64,000 nucleotides of DNA, taken from contig JAGGYC010000032.1 in the NCBI GenBank assembly GCA_021162745.1, forward strand, positions 21,381 to 85,380, written 5' to 3'. A program made the position numbers and the translations under genes. This stretch comes from Desulfuromonas sp. (GTDB taxonomy: Bacteria; Desulfobacterota; Desulfuromonadia; Desulfuromonadales; Desulfuromonadaceae). Of this stretch, positions 21,908 to 31,986 are shown piece by piece (position 1 is the stretch's first letter; every line of letters starts with the position of its first letter). The notes under the pieces were generated by a model. The model was given only the letters and a program-made list of their open reading frames with translations, searched no databases and was not told the origin of the DNA.

Positions 21908-22633
21908 ATGCTGCAGATGATTGTCCGCAACTGGCATTTGAAATTACTTTCATTGGTTTTTGCCTTGTTGCTGTGGTTGTTTGTCACCGGCGAGCAAAAA
22001 GCAGAAGTCGGTCATACGGTACCTCTTGAGCTGAAAAACCTCCCTGTCGGTTTGATTGTCGCCAATGAGGTGCCAAGTCTGGTTGACCTGCGTATCAGTG
22101 GACCGAGAACACTGCTGTCGAATCTGAGACCATCAGCGTTGAGCATGTCTGTCGATTTGCGTGGGCTTGAACCTGGCTTGACAACCTTCAAACGGCTTGA
22201 CGAAAACCTGAATATCCCCAGTGCTCTTAAGGTCGTGCGCCTTTCTCCCTCTTATGTTGAGGTCAAATTGGAACGGATTCGTCGTAAGTCTGTTCCTGTT
22301 GACGTTGTGGTTTCCGGGGTGCCTGAGTCTGGAGCGCATGTTGTTTCCATCGCTGTTTCTCCGGATGCTGTTGTTATTGAAGGTGCCGAGAGCGAGGTGA
22401 AAAATGTTGACCGCGTTGAGACTGAAGCGGTCGATATTACCTCCGTCAGTGAAGACTTTTCTATGATGGTCCCGGTTGATTATCGCGGAACCTATACCAC
22501 CTTGGCGGATCAAAAAACGGTTGAGGTTGAAGTTATAATTTTTAAAGAACCTGAGCCGGAAACTGACGTTGAACTACCGCAGGTACTGGAAAACGAAATT
22601 GTGGACGAAGAGGAGACTGCCGTCTCTTCATAA
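21908..22633 (+). CDS. cdaR: YbbR-like domain protein (CdaR)
   Basis: N-terminal TM plus YbbR-type repeats; conserved cdaA-cdaR-glmM order. Confidence 0.88.
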   Translation: MLQMIVRNWHLKLLSLVFALLLWLFVTGEQKAEVGHTVPLELKNLPVGLIVANEVPSLVDLRISGPRTLLSNLRPSALSMSVDLRGLEPGLTTFKRLDENLNIPSALKVVRLSPSYVEVKLERIRRKSVPVDVVVSGVPESGAHVVSIAVSPDAVVIEGAESEVKNVDRVETEAVDITSVSEDFSMMVPVDYRGTYTTLADQKTVEVEVIIFKEPEPETDVELPQVLENEIVDEEETAVSS

Positions 22634-22669
22634 ACCCCTGTAGCCAATTAAGTTCATTGAAAGAGATCT

Positions 22670-24040
22670 ATGGATAAAAAAATTTTTGGAACTGATGGAG
22701 TGCGTGGCGTTGCTAATGTCTATCCCATCACCACTGAAGTCGCCATGCAGCTTGGACGAGCCGTTGCTTATATGTTTAAGGGCACTGATAAGCGTCGTCG
22801 CATAGTCATTGGTAAGGATACCCGCTTGTCCGGTTATATGATCGAAAATGCACTGGCTGCCGGGATTTGTTCAATGGGCGTGGATGTTCAGTTGGTTGGG
22901 CCACTGCCGACACCGGGTATCGCTTTTATTACCTGCTCCATGCGCGCCGATGCCGGGGTGGTTATCTCAGCGTCACATAACCCCTACCAGGATAATGGCA
23001 TCAAGTTTTTTTCCCATGATGGGCTTAAATTGGCCGATGATGTGGAGTTGCAGCTCGAAAAATTGATGTTTTCTGAAGAATTGGATCTATTACGGCCGAC
23101 GGCTGATGAGGTGGGCCGTGCTTTTCGGATTGATGATGCGACGGGACGCTATATTGTTTTTTTGAAAAATACCTTTCCGCGCGATCTCGATCTGCGTGGG
23201 TTGCGGATTGTTGTCGATTGCGCCAACGGTGCCGCTTATAAGGTGGCACCGGCTGTATTTGAGGAACTCGGTGCCGAAGTGATTTCGATGGGGGTCACCC
23301 CCAACGGCACGAATATTAATGCCGGATGCGGATCGACATACCCCAATGTTCTTGCCGAAGCGGTGCGTGAATATCGTGCCGATATCGGCATTGCTCTCGA
23401 TGGTGACGCCGACCGGTTGATTCTTGTCGATGAAAAGGGCTGTGTTGTTGACGGTGATCATATTATGGCGATCTGTGCGACCCAGATGATTGAGCGTGGT
23501 GAGCTGGCCAAGAATACTCTGGTGGCAACGGTGATGAGCAATATGGGCCTTGATATTGCTTTACGTAAAGCGGGCGGTACAGTTGTAAAGACAGCTGTCG
23601 GTGATCGCTATGTCATGGAGGAGATGCTGAAGAACGGCTATAACCTCGGTGGCGAACAGTCCGGTCATATGATCTTCTTTGATCATAACACCACCGGTGA
23701 CGGCACCCTGTCGGCATTGCAGATGCTGGCCATTATGCAGCGTAGCGGTAAGCCCTTATCCAAACTTGCAGAGGTGATGACGGCACTGCCTCAGTTGCTG
23801 GTCAATGTCCGGGTAAAAGAGCGGGTCGATCTGGCGACGGTCGATGCCGTGCAGCAGGTGATTAAACACAGTGAAGAGGTTCTTGGTGACAGCGGCCGTG
23901 TTTTGATCCGCTATTCAGGCACGGAACCACTGCTCAGGATTATGTTGGAAGGTGAGAGCCATAGCCAGATTAAACAGCTGGCTGATAAAATTGTAGCCGC
24001 TGTGGAGACACATCTGCAGGGTGTAAGGGAAGGGGCTTGA
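22670..24040 (+). CDS. glmM: Phosphoglucosamine mutase
   Basis: [33 protein letters not shown]. Confidence 0.98.
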   Translation: MDKKIFGTDGVRGVANVYPITTEVAMQLGRAVAYMFKGTDKRRRIVIGKDTRLSGYMIENALAAGICSMGVDVQLVGPLPTPGIAFITCSMRADAGVVISASHNPYQDNGIKFFSHDGLKLADDVELQLEKLMFSEELDLLRPTADEVGRAFRIDDATGRYIVFLKNTFPRDLDLRGLRIVVDCANGAAYKVAPAVFEELGAEVISMGVTPNGTNINAGCGSTYPNVLAEAVREYRADIGIALDGDADRLILVDEKGCVVDGDHIMAICATQMIERGELAKNTLVATVMSNMGLDIALRKAGGTVVKTAVGDRYVMEEMLKNGYNLGGEQSGHMIFFDHNTTGDGTLSALQMLAIMQRSGKPLSKLAEVMTALPQLLVNVRVKERVDLATVDAVQQVIKHSEEVLGDSGRVLIRYSGTEPLLRIMLEGESHSQIKQLADKIVAAVETHLQGVREGA

Positions 24041-24759
24041 TGATGATACGTCTTGGAGTCAATGTTGACCATATTGCTACTCTCCGTCAGGCACGGGGGA
24101 CGGTTGAACCAGATCCTGTTACAGCTGTGGCCATTGCCGAGTTGGCTGGAGCTGATGGAATTACTGTTCATTTGCGTGAAGATCGTCGTCACATCCAAGA
24201 TCGTGACGTTGAATTGTTACGCCAGACGGTGCAGACATCACTCAACTTGGAGATGGCTGCGACTGAGGAGATAGTGGCGATCGCCTGTCGCCTGCGCCCC
24301 GATTGTGTCACGCTTGTTCCTGAAAAACGTCAGGAATTAACCACTGAGGGTGGGCTGGATGTTGTTGGACAGTCGCAGCATCTCAAAGGTGCTATTGCTC
24401 AGTTGCAGGAGCAGGGCATTGTTGTCAGCCTGTTTGTGGATGCCGATCTGCAGCAGATCGACCAAGCTTTTCAGGTGGGTGCCGATACGATTGAGATTCA
24501 TACCGGATGCTATTGTGATGCGCCTTCTCATGGGGCAAAACTGGCCGAACTGGCAAAGATCGAAAAGGCCATCCATGCTGCACGTCAGGCCGGTTTAGGG
24601 GTCAATGCCGGTCACGGCCTGAATTACCATAATATTCAGGCGGTGGTCGCTCTGGGCGGGATTGAAGAGTTTAATATTGGACATAGTATCATCTCGCGTG
24701 CCGTACTAGTCGGTTTGGATCGTGCGGTTCGGGAGATGAAAGCGTTGATTGAGGGCTAG
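24037..24759 (+). CDS. pdxJ: Pyridoxine 5'-phosphate synthase
   Basis: [38 protein letters not shown]. Confidence 0.98.
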   Translation: MMMIRLGVNVDHIATLRQARGTVEPDPVTAVAIAELAGADGITVHLREDRRHIQDRDVELLRQTVQTSLNLEMAATEEIVAIACRLRPDCVTLVPEKRQELTTEGGLDVVGQSQHLKGAIAQLQEQGIVVSLFVDADLQQIDQAFQVGADTIEIHTGCYCDAPSHGAKLAELAKIEKAIHAARQAGLGVNAGHGLNYHNIQAVVALGGIEEFNIGHSIISRAVLVGLDRAVREMKALIEG

Positions 24760-24762
24760 GTT

Positions 24763-25146
24763 GTGGCGATTGCCGGCATAGGAACCGATATAGTCCGGGT
24801 CGAACGTTTTGAGCGTTTTCTCGACCGTCAGGATTCAGCACTGCTGGGGCGTTTGTTTACTGCGCAGGAGCTCGCGTATGCTTTGCCGAAAAAGGGCGCT
24901 GCTCAGCACTTGGCGGCCCGCTTTGCTTCAAAAGAGGCATTTCTTAAGGCTCTTGGTCTCGGTTTGCGCGATGGCTTGAGTTGGCACGATGTCGAAGTGG
25001 TTCGGGATGAATTGGGCTGCCCGTCGCTCAAGCTTACCGGGCGAGCCGACGAAATCTTTACGCAACGAAAACTTGCCGGACACCATTTGTCCTATAGTCA
25101 TGAGCGGGAGTATGCAGTGGCAACGGTTGTATTGGAGGGGGTATGA
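24763..25146 (+). CDS. acpS: Holo-ACP synthase (GTG start)
   Basis: [27 protein letters not shown]. Confidence 0.96.
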   Translation: MAIAGIGTDIVRVERFERFLDRQDSALLGRLFTAQELAYALPKKGAAQHLAARFASKEAFLKALGLGLRDGLSWHDVEVVRDELGCPSLKLTGRADEIFTQRKLAGHHLSYSHEREYAVATVVLEGV

Positions 25147-26726
25147 AACTTCTTACTGCTGATCAGATGCGTCAAATGGATCAGCGTGCGATTCACGATT
25201 ATGGCCTTGCCGGTATTGTCTTGATGGAAAATGCTGGGCGGGGGGCTGCGCAGGTGATTGCTGGGCGCTATGCTGATTTGTTTCCGGGGCCGGTGCTCAT
25301 ATTGACAGGTAAGGGGAACAATGGCGGCGACGGTTATGTGGTTGCCCGTTACCTGGGGAATTGTGGTTGGGATGTGACCACCGTAGCTCTGGCGCAACGA
25401 GAGCAGATCGGTGGGGATGCGGCAAGCAATCTGGAAATATTGCTTAACAGCCAAAGTCCTGTTTTATTTTACGATCCGTCACAGACCGTTGATGACACCT
25501 TGAATCCGTATGGCGACAGTGTGATTATTGTCGATGCCATCTTCGGTAACGGGTTGACTTCGGCTGTACGTGGGCATTACCTGGATGCGATTCATTGGAT
25601 CAACCGTCACTCGGTCAAGGTAGGGGCCAAAGTGGGGGCTAAGGTGGCGGCCATTGATATGCCATCGGGAGTGGAAGCAACCAGCGGTCAGGTTCTGGGT
25701 GAGGTGGTAGAGGCGGATTGTTCGTTGAGCTTTGCCTTCGCCAAGATTGGCCAGGTCAGCTATCCGGCTCAGCGTTACGGAGGAGAATTGTCCGTGATCG
25801 ACCTGGGTATGCCGCGGCCATTGACCGAAGTGGTAACGGAACAGTTGGCCCTTGTGGATTCTGGATTGGCGCAACGCTTACTGCCCCGGCGTCCGGACGA
25901 TGGCCACAAAGGGATGTTTGGTCATGTCCTGCTGGTGGCCGGCTCCCAGGGGAAAAGTGGTGCGGCGAGGATGTGTGCCGAAGCGGCACTTCGCAGTGGC
26001 AGCGGCCTGATGACGGTTGCGGTCCCGGCGACGGTGCAGCCGCAGATTGCGGCGGGAGCTCCCGAAGTGATGACCGTCGCTCTGACCGAGAACGAGGGCG
26101 CTTTGTGCCGTGACAGTTTTGTCGAAATCAAGTCTCTGTGGCATGGCATGGCGGTTGTGGCCGTCGGTCCGGGGCTGGGCACTCAAACCGAGACTCAGGA
26201 GTTGGTCAGGCAGATTGTCCAGGACTGTCCCTGCCCGTTGGTGCTCGATGCTGATGCCTTGAACGCCTTGGCTGAAACACCAGAGCTGCTACGTCGTCGC
26301 ACTGCCGCGACTGTATTAACACCTCACCCCGGCGAGATGGCTCGTTTAACCGGATTGAGCGTGGAAGCCGTTCAGAGCAACCGGCTTGAGGTGGCTCGTC
26401 AGTTCGCCGACGATTATCAGGTGTGCCTGCTCCTCAAGGGAGCCCGGACGGTGATTGCCGATGAGACAGGGCGACTGTGGGTAAACAGCACCGGTAACAG
26501 CGGCATGGCCAGTGCCGGGATGGGTGATCTCCTGACCGGAATAATCGCGGCCTATGTGGCTCAGAAACAGGACGTTTTTTCGGCAGCGGCTCTTGGCGCC
26601 TATCTGCATGGTGCTGCCGCAGATCTTTGTGCTGAAAAACTGGGTGGTGTCGGCTTTTTGGCCACAGATGTGTCACTGGCATTGCCTGTTGTACGACAAC
26701 ACTTAAAGGAGGGAATTTATGCTTAA
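25143..26726 (+). CDS. nnrD: Bifunctional NAD(P)HX epimerase/dehydratase
   Basis: N-terminal epimerase [15 protein letters not shown]-terminal [22 protein letters not shown]. Confidence 0.95.
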   Translation: MKLLTADQMRQMDQRAIHDYGLAGIVLMENAGRGAAQVIAGRYADLFPGPVLILTGKGNNGGDGYVVARYLGNCGWDVTTVALAQREQIGGDAASNLEILLNSQSPVLFYDPSQTVDDTLNPYGDSVIIVDAIFGNGLTSAVRGHYLDAIHWINRHSVKVGAKVGAKVAAIDMPSGVEATSGQVLGEVVEADCSLSFAFAKIGQVSYPAQRYGGELSVIDLGMPRPLTEVVTEQLALVDSGLAQRLLPRRPDDGHKGMFGHVLLVAGSQGKSGAARMCAEAALRSGSGLMTVAVPATVQPQIAAGAPEVMTVALTENEGALCRDSFVEIKSLWHGMAVVAVGPGLGTQTETQELVRQIVQDCPCPLVLDADALNALAETPELLRRRTAATVLTPHPGEMARLTGLSVEAVQSNRLEVARQFADDYQVCLLLKGARTVIADETGRLWVNSTGNSGMASAGMGDLLTGIIAAYVAQKQDVFSAAALGAYLHGAAADLCAEKLGGVGFLATDVSLALPVVRQHLKEGIYA

Positions 26727-27168
26727 AGCTAAAGATATTATGACCGTTGATGTTCATACTGTAACTGCTGCTACCGAATTGAAAAAACTGGCGGCACTTC
26801 TGGAACAAACCGGCTACAGCACTCTGCCTGTTGTCGATGACACCGATCAGCTGGTTGGCGTTATCAGTGCCACAGACCTGATTGATCGCGACAAGCCGTT
26901 ACATATCCCGACGGTTGTCTCGCTGTTCGATTGGGTGCTGTATCTCGAAAGTGAGAAAAACTTTGAGGAACAGGTAATGCGGATCAGTGCCCAGACCGTT
27001 GATGAAATTTGCACCAAGCCGGCAATCAGCTGTACTCCGGAATGTCCCGTCAGCGAAATTGCCGATCTGATGGTGAAAAACAAGATTCATCTTGTCCCGG
27101 TAGTCGAAGATCAGAAATTGGTTGGTGTGGTTGCGCGGCTCGATATTATCCGTGTTATGGGGGCATGA
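26719..27168 (+). CDS. Tandem CBS-domain protein
   Basis: Two CBS units ([13 protein letters not shown].., LVPVVEDQKLVGVVARLDIIR). Confidence 0.88.
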   Translation: MLKAKDIMTVDVHTVTAATELKKLAALLEQTGYSTLPVVDDTDQLVGVISATDLIDRDKPLHIPTVVSLFDWVLYLESEKNFEEQVMRISAQTVDEICTKPAISCTPECPVSEIADLMVKNKIHLVPVVEDQKLVGVVARLDIIRVMGA

Positions 27169-27658
27169 ATTGCAACTGTTAAATCTGTGCAGCGAGTCTG
27201 CTGAACAGACACATCAATTGGGAGTACAGCTTGGACAGTTGTTTGTGGCGGGTTGTCTTGTGCTGCTGGAGGGCGATCTAGGCGCTGGGAAAACATGTCT
27301 AGCTACCGGTATCGCTCGTGGCCTTGGTGTCGATGACGCGACACCGATCACCAGTCCGACCTATACGCTGCTCAACAGTTACTTCGGTCGTTTGCCATTA
27401 TATCATTTCGATCTCTACCGTCTGGCCGATGGTGAAGAGTTGGATGAACTCGGCTTTGATGAATATTTTCATGCTGATGGTGTGGCGCTGGTCGAGTGGC
27501 CTGAACGGCATGCCGAACTTGCCGACAGTGGTCTGACGATACATCTGGGCTATGTCGGCGAGTCGAGTCGCGAGTTGGTGATTACGGCTTCGGATCTCTT
27601 TGTCACCCGCTTTTCGGAATGCTGTGTGGCCATTAAGCGTTTAACGCTGTGTCCCTGA
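27122..27658 (+). CDS. tsaE: tRNA t6A biosynthesis ATPase TsaE (true start likely near 27170)
   Basis: LLEGDLGAGKTCLA, SPTYTLLNSY, HFDLYRL. Confidence 0.92.
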   Translation: MVWLRGSILSVLWGHELQLLNLCSESAEQTHQLGVQLGQLFVAGCLVLLEGDLGAGKTCLATGIARGLGVDDATPITSPTYTLLNSYFGRLPLYHFDLYRLADGEELDELGFDEYFHADGVALVEWPERHAELADSGLTIHLGYVGESSRELVITASDLFVTRFSECCVAIKRLTLCP

Positions 27659-27687
27659 TTCTGTGTTGGATAAAATGATAATTTGCT

Positions 27688-27713
27688 AAAGGCGCTCTCG
27701 GGAGCGCCTTTTG
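27688..27713 (+). terminator. Intrinsic terminator
   Basis: AAGGCGCTC-TCG-GGAGCGCCTTTTG. Confidence 0.8.
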
Positions 27714-27868
27714 TTGTTATTTTTCACTTCAGAGGCGAGCAAACACATAAAAGTTTTGACCCTGTTATAAATTATTGCTAAAAACTTTGGGTTGTATAAA
27801 TATATGTTCTGAATTCAGTTGTCGTTGACGACTGATTATTGAATACCGATCAAGGAGGAAGACCGAAA

Positions 27869-29089
27869 ATGGCTCTGGTTGTACAGAAGTATGGCGGAAC
27901 TTCCGTGGGGACGACCGATAAAATTCGTAACGTGGCCCAACGGGTAGCCCGGACTTACGACGATGGCAACGATGTTGTCGTAATTGTCTCGGCAATGTCG
28001 GGAGAAACCAACAAGCTGGTTGCTCTGTCACAAGAAATTTGTGAATTTCCCAGCGAGCGTGAATATGACGTTCTGGTCTCCACCGGGGAGCAGGTGACGA
28101 TTGCCCTGTTGTCCATGTGCTTACAGTCGATGGGGTATAAGGCCAAAAGCTACCTGGGGCATCAGATTCCGATCTTGACCGACAGTGCATCATCCCGCGC
28201 CCGGATCAAGGAGATCGGCGAGGAAAACATTCGTGAAGACCTGAAAAATGGTTCCATCGTGGTTGTTGCCGGATTCCAGGGGATTGACGACCAAGGTAAT
28301 ATTACTACCCTGGGGCGCGGTGGTTCAGACACCTCTGCGGTTGCGGTGGCTGCCGGATTGAAGGCCGATGTCTGTGAAATTTATACGGATGTCGATGGTG
28401 TTTATACCACCGATCCGCGGATTGTTGCCGATGCCAGTAAAATAGAGAAAATTTCCTATGAAGAGATGTTGGAGATGGCCTCTCTGGGCGCAAAGGTTCT
28501 ACAGATCCGCTCTGTTGAGTTTGCAAAAAAATATGATGTTGTGATTCACGTACGTTCCAGTTTTAACGATAATCCTGGAACGCTGGTTATGAAGGAGGAT
28601 GCTGAGATGGAGACCGTACTGGTTTCGGGTGTAACCTGTAACAAAGATGAAGCGAAAATTTCTGTAATGCGTGTTCCGGACAGGCCGGGAATTGCCGCAA
28701 ATATTTTTACACCTCTGACCGAGGCGAATATTACCGTTGATATGATTATCCAGAACGTCTCCCACGAAGGATCGACAGATCTGACGTTTACGGTACCCAA
28801 GGGTGATCTGAAGAAGGCGCTGAAAATTGTTGAAGAAACAGCTCAGCAGATTGGAGCCCGTGGTGTGACGTCGGATGACAAGGTCGCCAAGGTATCCATC
28901 ATTGGTGTCGGAATGCGTTCCCACTCCGGTATTGCCAGCAAGATGTTCACTACCCTCTCTGCGGAAGGGGTCAATATCCAGATGATCTCAACCAGTGAGA
29001 TTAAGGTCTCCTGCGTTATTGAAGATAAGTACACCGAACTGGCCGTGCGTGTTTTGCATGATGCTTTTGAGCTTGGAAACGGCGAATAG
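27869..29089 (+). CDS. lysC: Aspartate kinase
   Basis: [25 protein letters not shown]-terminal ACT domains. Confidence 0.97.
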   Translation: MALVVQKYGGTSVGTTDKIRNVAQRVARTYDDGNDVVVIVSAMSGETNKLVALSQEICEFPSEREYDVLVSTGEQVTIALLSMCLQSMGYKAKSYLGHQIPILTDSASSRARIKEIGEENIREDLKNGSIVVVAGFQGIDDQGNITTLGRGGSDTSAVAVAAGLKADVCEIYTDVDGVYTTDPRIVADASKIEKISYEEMLEMASLGAKVLQIRSVEFAKKYDVVIHVRSSFNDNPGTLVMKEDAEMETVLVSGVTCNKDEAKISVMRVPDRPGIAANIFTPLTEANITVDMIIQNVSHEGSTDLTFTVPKGDLKKALKIVEETAQQIGARGVTSDDKVAKVSIIGVGMRSHSGIASKMFTTLSAEGVNIQMISTSEIKVSCVIEDKYTELAVRVLHDAFELGNGE

Positions 29090-29116
29090 CTTGTTTCGTA
29101 TGTGAAGGAGAGAGTT

Positions 29117-30685
29117 ATGAGTCGGATTATGCTGTATGACACCACCTTGCGCGATGGTACCCAGGCGGAGGATATCTCCTTTCTGGTCAGCGACAAAGTA
29201 TGTATTGCTCAACGTCTTGATGAGTTGGGTGTTGATTACATTGAGGGGGGCTGGCCCGGATCGAACCCGAAGGATATCGCTTTTTTTCAAGAGATCAAAA
29301 ACGTTACCCTTAAGCATGCGAAAATCGCTGCCTTTGGTTCAACACGTCGGGCTAAAACGACGCCGGAGCAGGATAATAATATCCAGACATTGATTGAGGC
29401 TGATCCTGATGTCGTGACCATTTTTGGTAAGACCTGGGATTTTCATGTCCGTGAGGCACTACGTATTTCGCTGGAGGAAAACCTTGAGTTGATCAATGAT
29501 TCACTGATTTATCTCAAGAAACATATTCCTGAAGTGATCTATGACGCGGAACATTTTTTCGATGGTTATAAAGCCAATCCCGACTATGCATTGCAGACCT
29601 TGAAAGCTGCAGAGGATGCGGGAGTCGATTGTATTGTCCTCTGCGATACCAATGGGGGGACATTGCCCAGCGAGTTTCCCGAGATTATGCGTGTTGTCAA
29701 AGAAACCGTGTCAACACCGCTGGGTATCCATGCGCATAACGATAGTGAGTGTGCTGTGGCCAACTCATTGATGGCTGTTGCTCATGGTGCCGTTCATGTA
29801 CAGGGAACCCTCAATGGTTTCGGCGAGCGCTGTGGTAACGCCAACCTGTGTTCACTTATTCCATCGCTGAAGTTGAAAATGAATAAAGAGTGCATCAGTG
29901 ATGAGCAGTTGAAGACGTTGCGTTCGGTATCCCGTCAGGTCTATGAACTGGCGAACCTGATTCCGAATAAGCACCAAGCGTATGTCGGCAACTCGGCCTT
30001 TGCCCACAAAGGGGGCGTTCATGTGTCAGCAATTCAGCGTCATCCTGAAACCTATGAGCATATTCGCCCTGAGATGGTTGGTAATATGACGCGGGTGTTG
30101 GTTTCTGATCTCTCCGGGCGGGCAAATATTCTTGCCAAGGCCGAGCAGTTCAATATCAATCTCGACAGCAAAGATCCGGTTACCCTGGAGATCCTTGAGG
30201 ATATTAAGGAGATGGAAAACAAGGGCTATCAGTTTGAGGGCGCAGAAGCTTCGTTTGAGCTGTTGATGCGTCGTGCGTTGGGTACTCTGCGTCATTATTT
30301 CTCCGTCATCGGTTTTCGGGTCATTGATACCAAGCTTAAAGAGGGGGATAAGCCCCTGTCTGAGGCTACGGTGAAGGTGAAGGTTGGCGGACGGATCGAG
30401 CATACGGCTGCAGAAGGCGATGGGCCGGTGAATGCGTTGGATAATGCTCTGCGCAAAGCCCTTGAGCATTTTTATCCCCAACTTAAAGATATGAGTTTGT
30501 TTGACTATAAGGTTCGCGTTTTACCCACTGGGCAAGGGACTGCATCCATTACCCGTGTGTTGATCGAATCCGGAGATGAACAATCCCGCTGGGGAACCGT
30601 GGGGGTCAGTGATAATATTATTGATGCGTCCTACCATGCACTGATCGATGCCTTGCAATATAAGCTGGTCAAGGATACAGAATAG
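29117..30685 (+). CDS. cimA: (R)-citramalate synthase
   Basis: [41 protein letters not shown]. Confidence 0.95.
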   Translation: MSRIMLYDTTLRDGTQAEDISFLVSDKVCIAQRLDELGVDYIEGGWPGSNPKDIAFFQEIKNVTLKHAKIAAFGSTRRAKTTPEQDNNIQTLIEADPDVVTIFGKTWDFHVREALRISLEENLELINDSLIYLKKHIPEVIYDAEHFFDGYKANPDYALQTLKAAEDAGVDCIVLCDTNGGTLPSEFPEIMRVVKETVSTPLGIHAHNDSECAVANSLMAVAHGAVHVQGTLNGFGERCGNANLCSLIPSLKLKMNKECISDEQLKTLRSVSRQVYELANLIPNKHQAYVGNSAFAHKGGVHVSAIQRHPETYEHIRPEMVGNMTRVLVSDLSGRANILAKAEQFNINLDSKDPVTLEILEDIKEMENKGYQFEGAEASFELLMRRALGTLRHYFSVIGFRVIDTKLKEGDKPLSEATVKVKVGGRIEHTAAEGDGPVNALDNALRKALEHFYPQLKDMSLFDYKVRVLPTGQGTASITRVLIESGDEQSRWGTVGVSDNIIDASYHALIDALQYKLVKDTE

Positions 30686-30686
30686 C

Positions 30687-31229
30687 GTGAGGCAGCAGCC
30701 CTTAGTTCTGGTGCTGTTGATTCTTGTCATAATAGTCGTACTGAACCGGGAGCACTGCAGAAGAGCAGCGCTCCCGGTTTTTTTTGCGGAAGAAACCAAG
30801 CCGTGCTTGGTTGAGCTCGGTTGTGGTTTTTTTGACACAATGGAGCGTCATATTATTGACGTAAACGATCTGGAAGGCGTCATGAAAATGACAAGTTTGG
30901 GTCGCGGGCAGAAGTCATTGCGACAATACCTTGCCTGCTCGGCACTGAGACCGGGGCAATCGATCGATTTAGTCAGTAAAAATAGGGATGTCCCCCGGTT
31001 GACAGTCTCGTATATGGGGGCAGCGAAACAGATAGCCCTCGGTATCGCTCTACATCCGGATCAGATGACGGAGGATGATTGGCAGATTCTGCCTGGAATT
31101 GGTCCATCTCTGGCCGCATTAATCATACTGGACCGTCAAGAAAATGGCGACTTTGTCGCTTTGGAGAACTTGAAGCGGGTCAAGGGGATCTCTCGTAAGA
31201 AAATAGCTCAATGGAGAAGTTTTTTTTGA
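30687..31229 (+). CDS. Helix-hairpin-helix (ComEA-like) protein with N-terminal TM; GTG start proposed
   Basis: N-terminal VLVLLILVIIVVL; C-terminal LPGIGPSLAALIILDRQENGDF..LKRVKGISRKKI. Confidence 0.75.
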   Translation: MRQQPLVLVLLILVIIVVLNREHCRRAALPVFFAEETKPCLVELGCGFFDTMERHIIDVNDLEGVMKMTSLGRGQKSLRQYLACSALRPGQSIDLVSKNRDVPRLTVSYMGAAKQIALGIALHPDQMTEDDWQILPGIGPSLAALIILDRQENGDFVALENLKRVKGISRKKIAQWRSFF

Positions 31230-31357
31230 CTTGCAACTACATGAAAAGACAGAGGTAATCTTCTCGGCAAGGCTGCGTCCCCTTTTTTGGCACTGATTGT
31301 GAAGTATATGTTATCAACTTGAATGTAGTGCAGACTAATCAATGAAAGGGGAGCATA

Positions 31358-31513
31358 ATGAAATGTCCAAAATGTAAAGGTCGCATGTATTCAGAAAAGT
31401 ATTTTGACTTTGTTCGTTCATTTGAGGCATGGAAGTGTAGCTGTTGTGGTGAACTGCTAGATTCAACGATTGTTTCCAACCGAGCCAGGAATCATAATCA
31501 TTACCTGGGATAG
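31358..31513 (+). CDS. Small (51 aa) zinc-ribbon protein, absent from the ORF track
   Basis: ATG at 31358 after AAAGGGGAG; MKCPKCKGRMYSEKYFDFVRSFEAWKCSCCGELLDST.. with two CxxC pairs; terminator follows. Confidence 0.7.
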   Translation: MKCPKCKGRMYSEKYFDFVRSFEAWKCSCCGELLDSTIVSNRARNHNHYLG

Positions 31514-31538
31514 AAAACTAGTTATCCATATAGATATC

Positions 31539-31566
31539 AAGCCGAGCATTTGTGCTCGGCTTTTTT
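31539..31566 (+). terminator. Intrinsic terminator
   Basis: AAGCCGAGCA-TTTG-TGCTCGGCTT followed by TTTT. Confidence 0.9.
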
Positions 31567-31570
31567 ATTG

Positions 31571-31806
31571 GTGCGCCCGGCAGGGCGCACTTGCTTGAGG
31601 GTGCAAGTCCCTTGTACTCCCGGTAAGGGGATGTACTAGCCGAAGGCAAAGTGCTGGCCTGACGAACATGAATCGCATACGAGGCGGCCGTGTCGAATAA
31701 TGAGGCGTCCAATACCTAATAGTGTCGACATCCAAGGGTACACCACAGTACGGTCCGTTTTTGCCATCTGAGAGCCGGATAAAGCAACTTCCCTCAGCTA
31801 CTCGAT
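31571..31806 (+). mobile_element. Degenerate, ORF-less group II intron relic
   Basis: 5' GTGCGCCCGGC..GAGGGTGCAAGTCCC, domain I-like CTGACGAACATGAATCGCATACGAGGC, 3' fragments GAGAGCCGGAT and CTACTCGAT; sits directly after a terminator. Confidence 0.65.
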
Positions 31807-31986
31807 TGAACCCGCCCCTCTTTCTCCACATCTGTTCGTCATCTTGTCCTGCGGAAGCTTCTCGGTTGCGTGTTAGTTGCGCTGGTGATTGTTGTGCTTG
31901 CGATGTTGTTTGTTATTCTTATACACAGGGTGAAAACTGTTGGTGCTCTACAAATTAATTATTCGTTGAAATGATGTGAGGGTGTA

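Noticed and set aside
25618-25653. Short tandem repeat in nnrD ([12 protein letters not shown])
   Set aside because: In-frame minor duplication within a coding loop; not obviously functional.
27716-27868. Lysine riboswitch in the lysC leader
   Set aside because: Only simple hairpins are seen (AAAGTTTT/AAAACTTT and CAGTTGTC/GACGACTG); the conserved lysine-aptamer core sequences were not recognised.
31518-31958. Small ORFs on both strands over 31518-31958
   Set aside because: Overlap a terminator and the group II intron relic; none has a credible start or domain.
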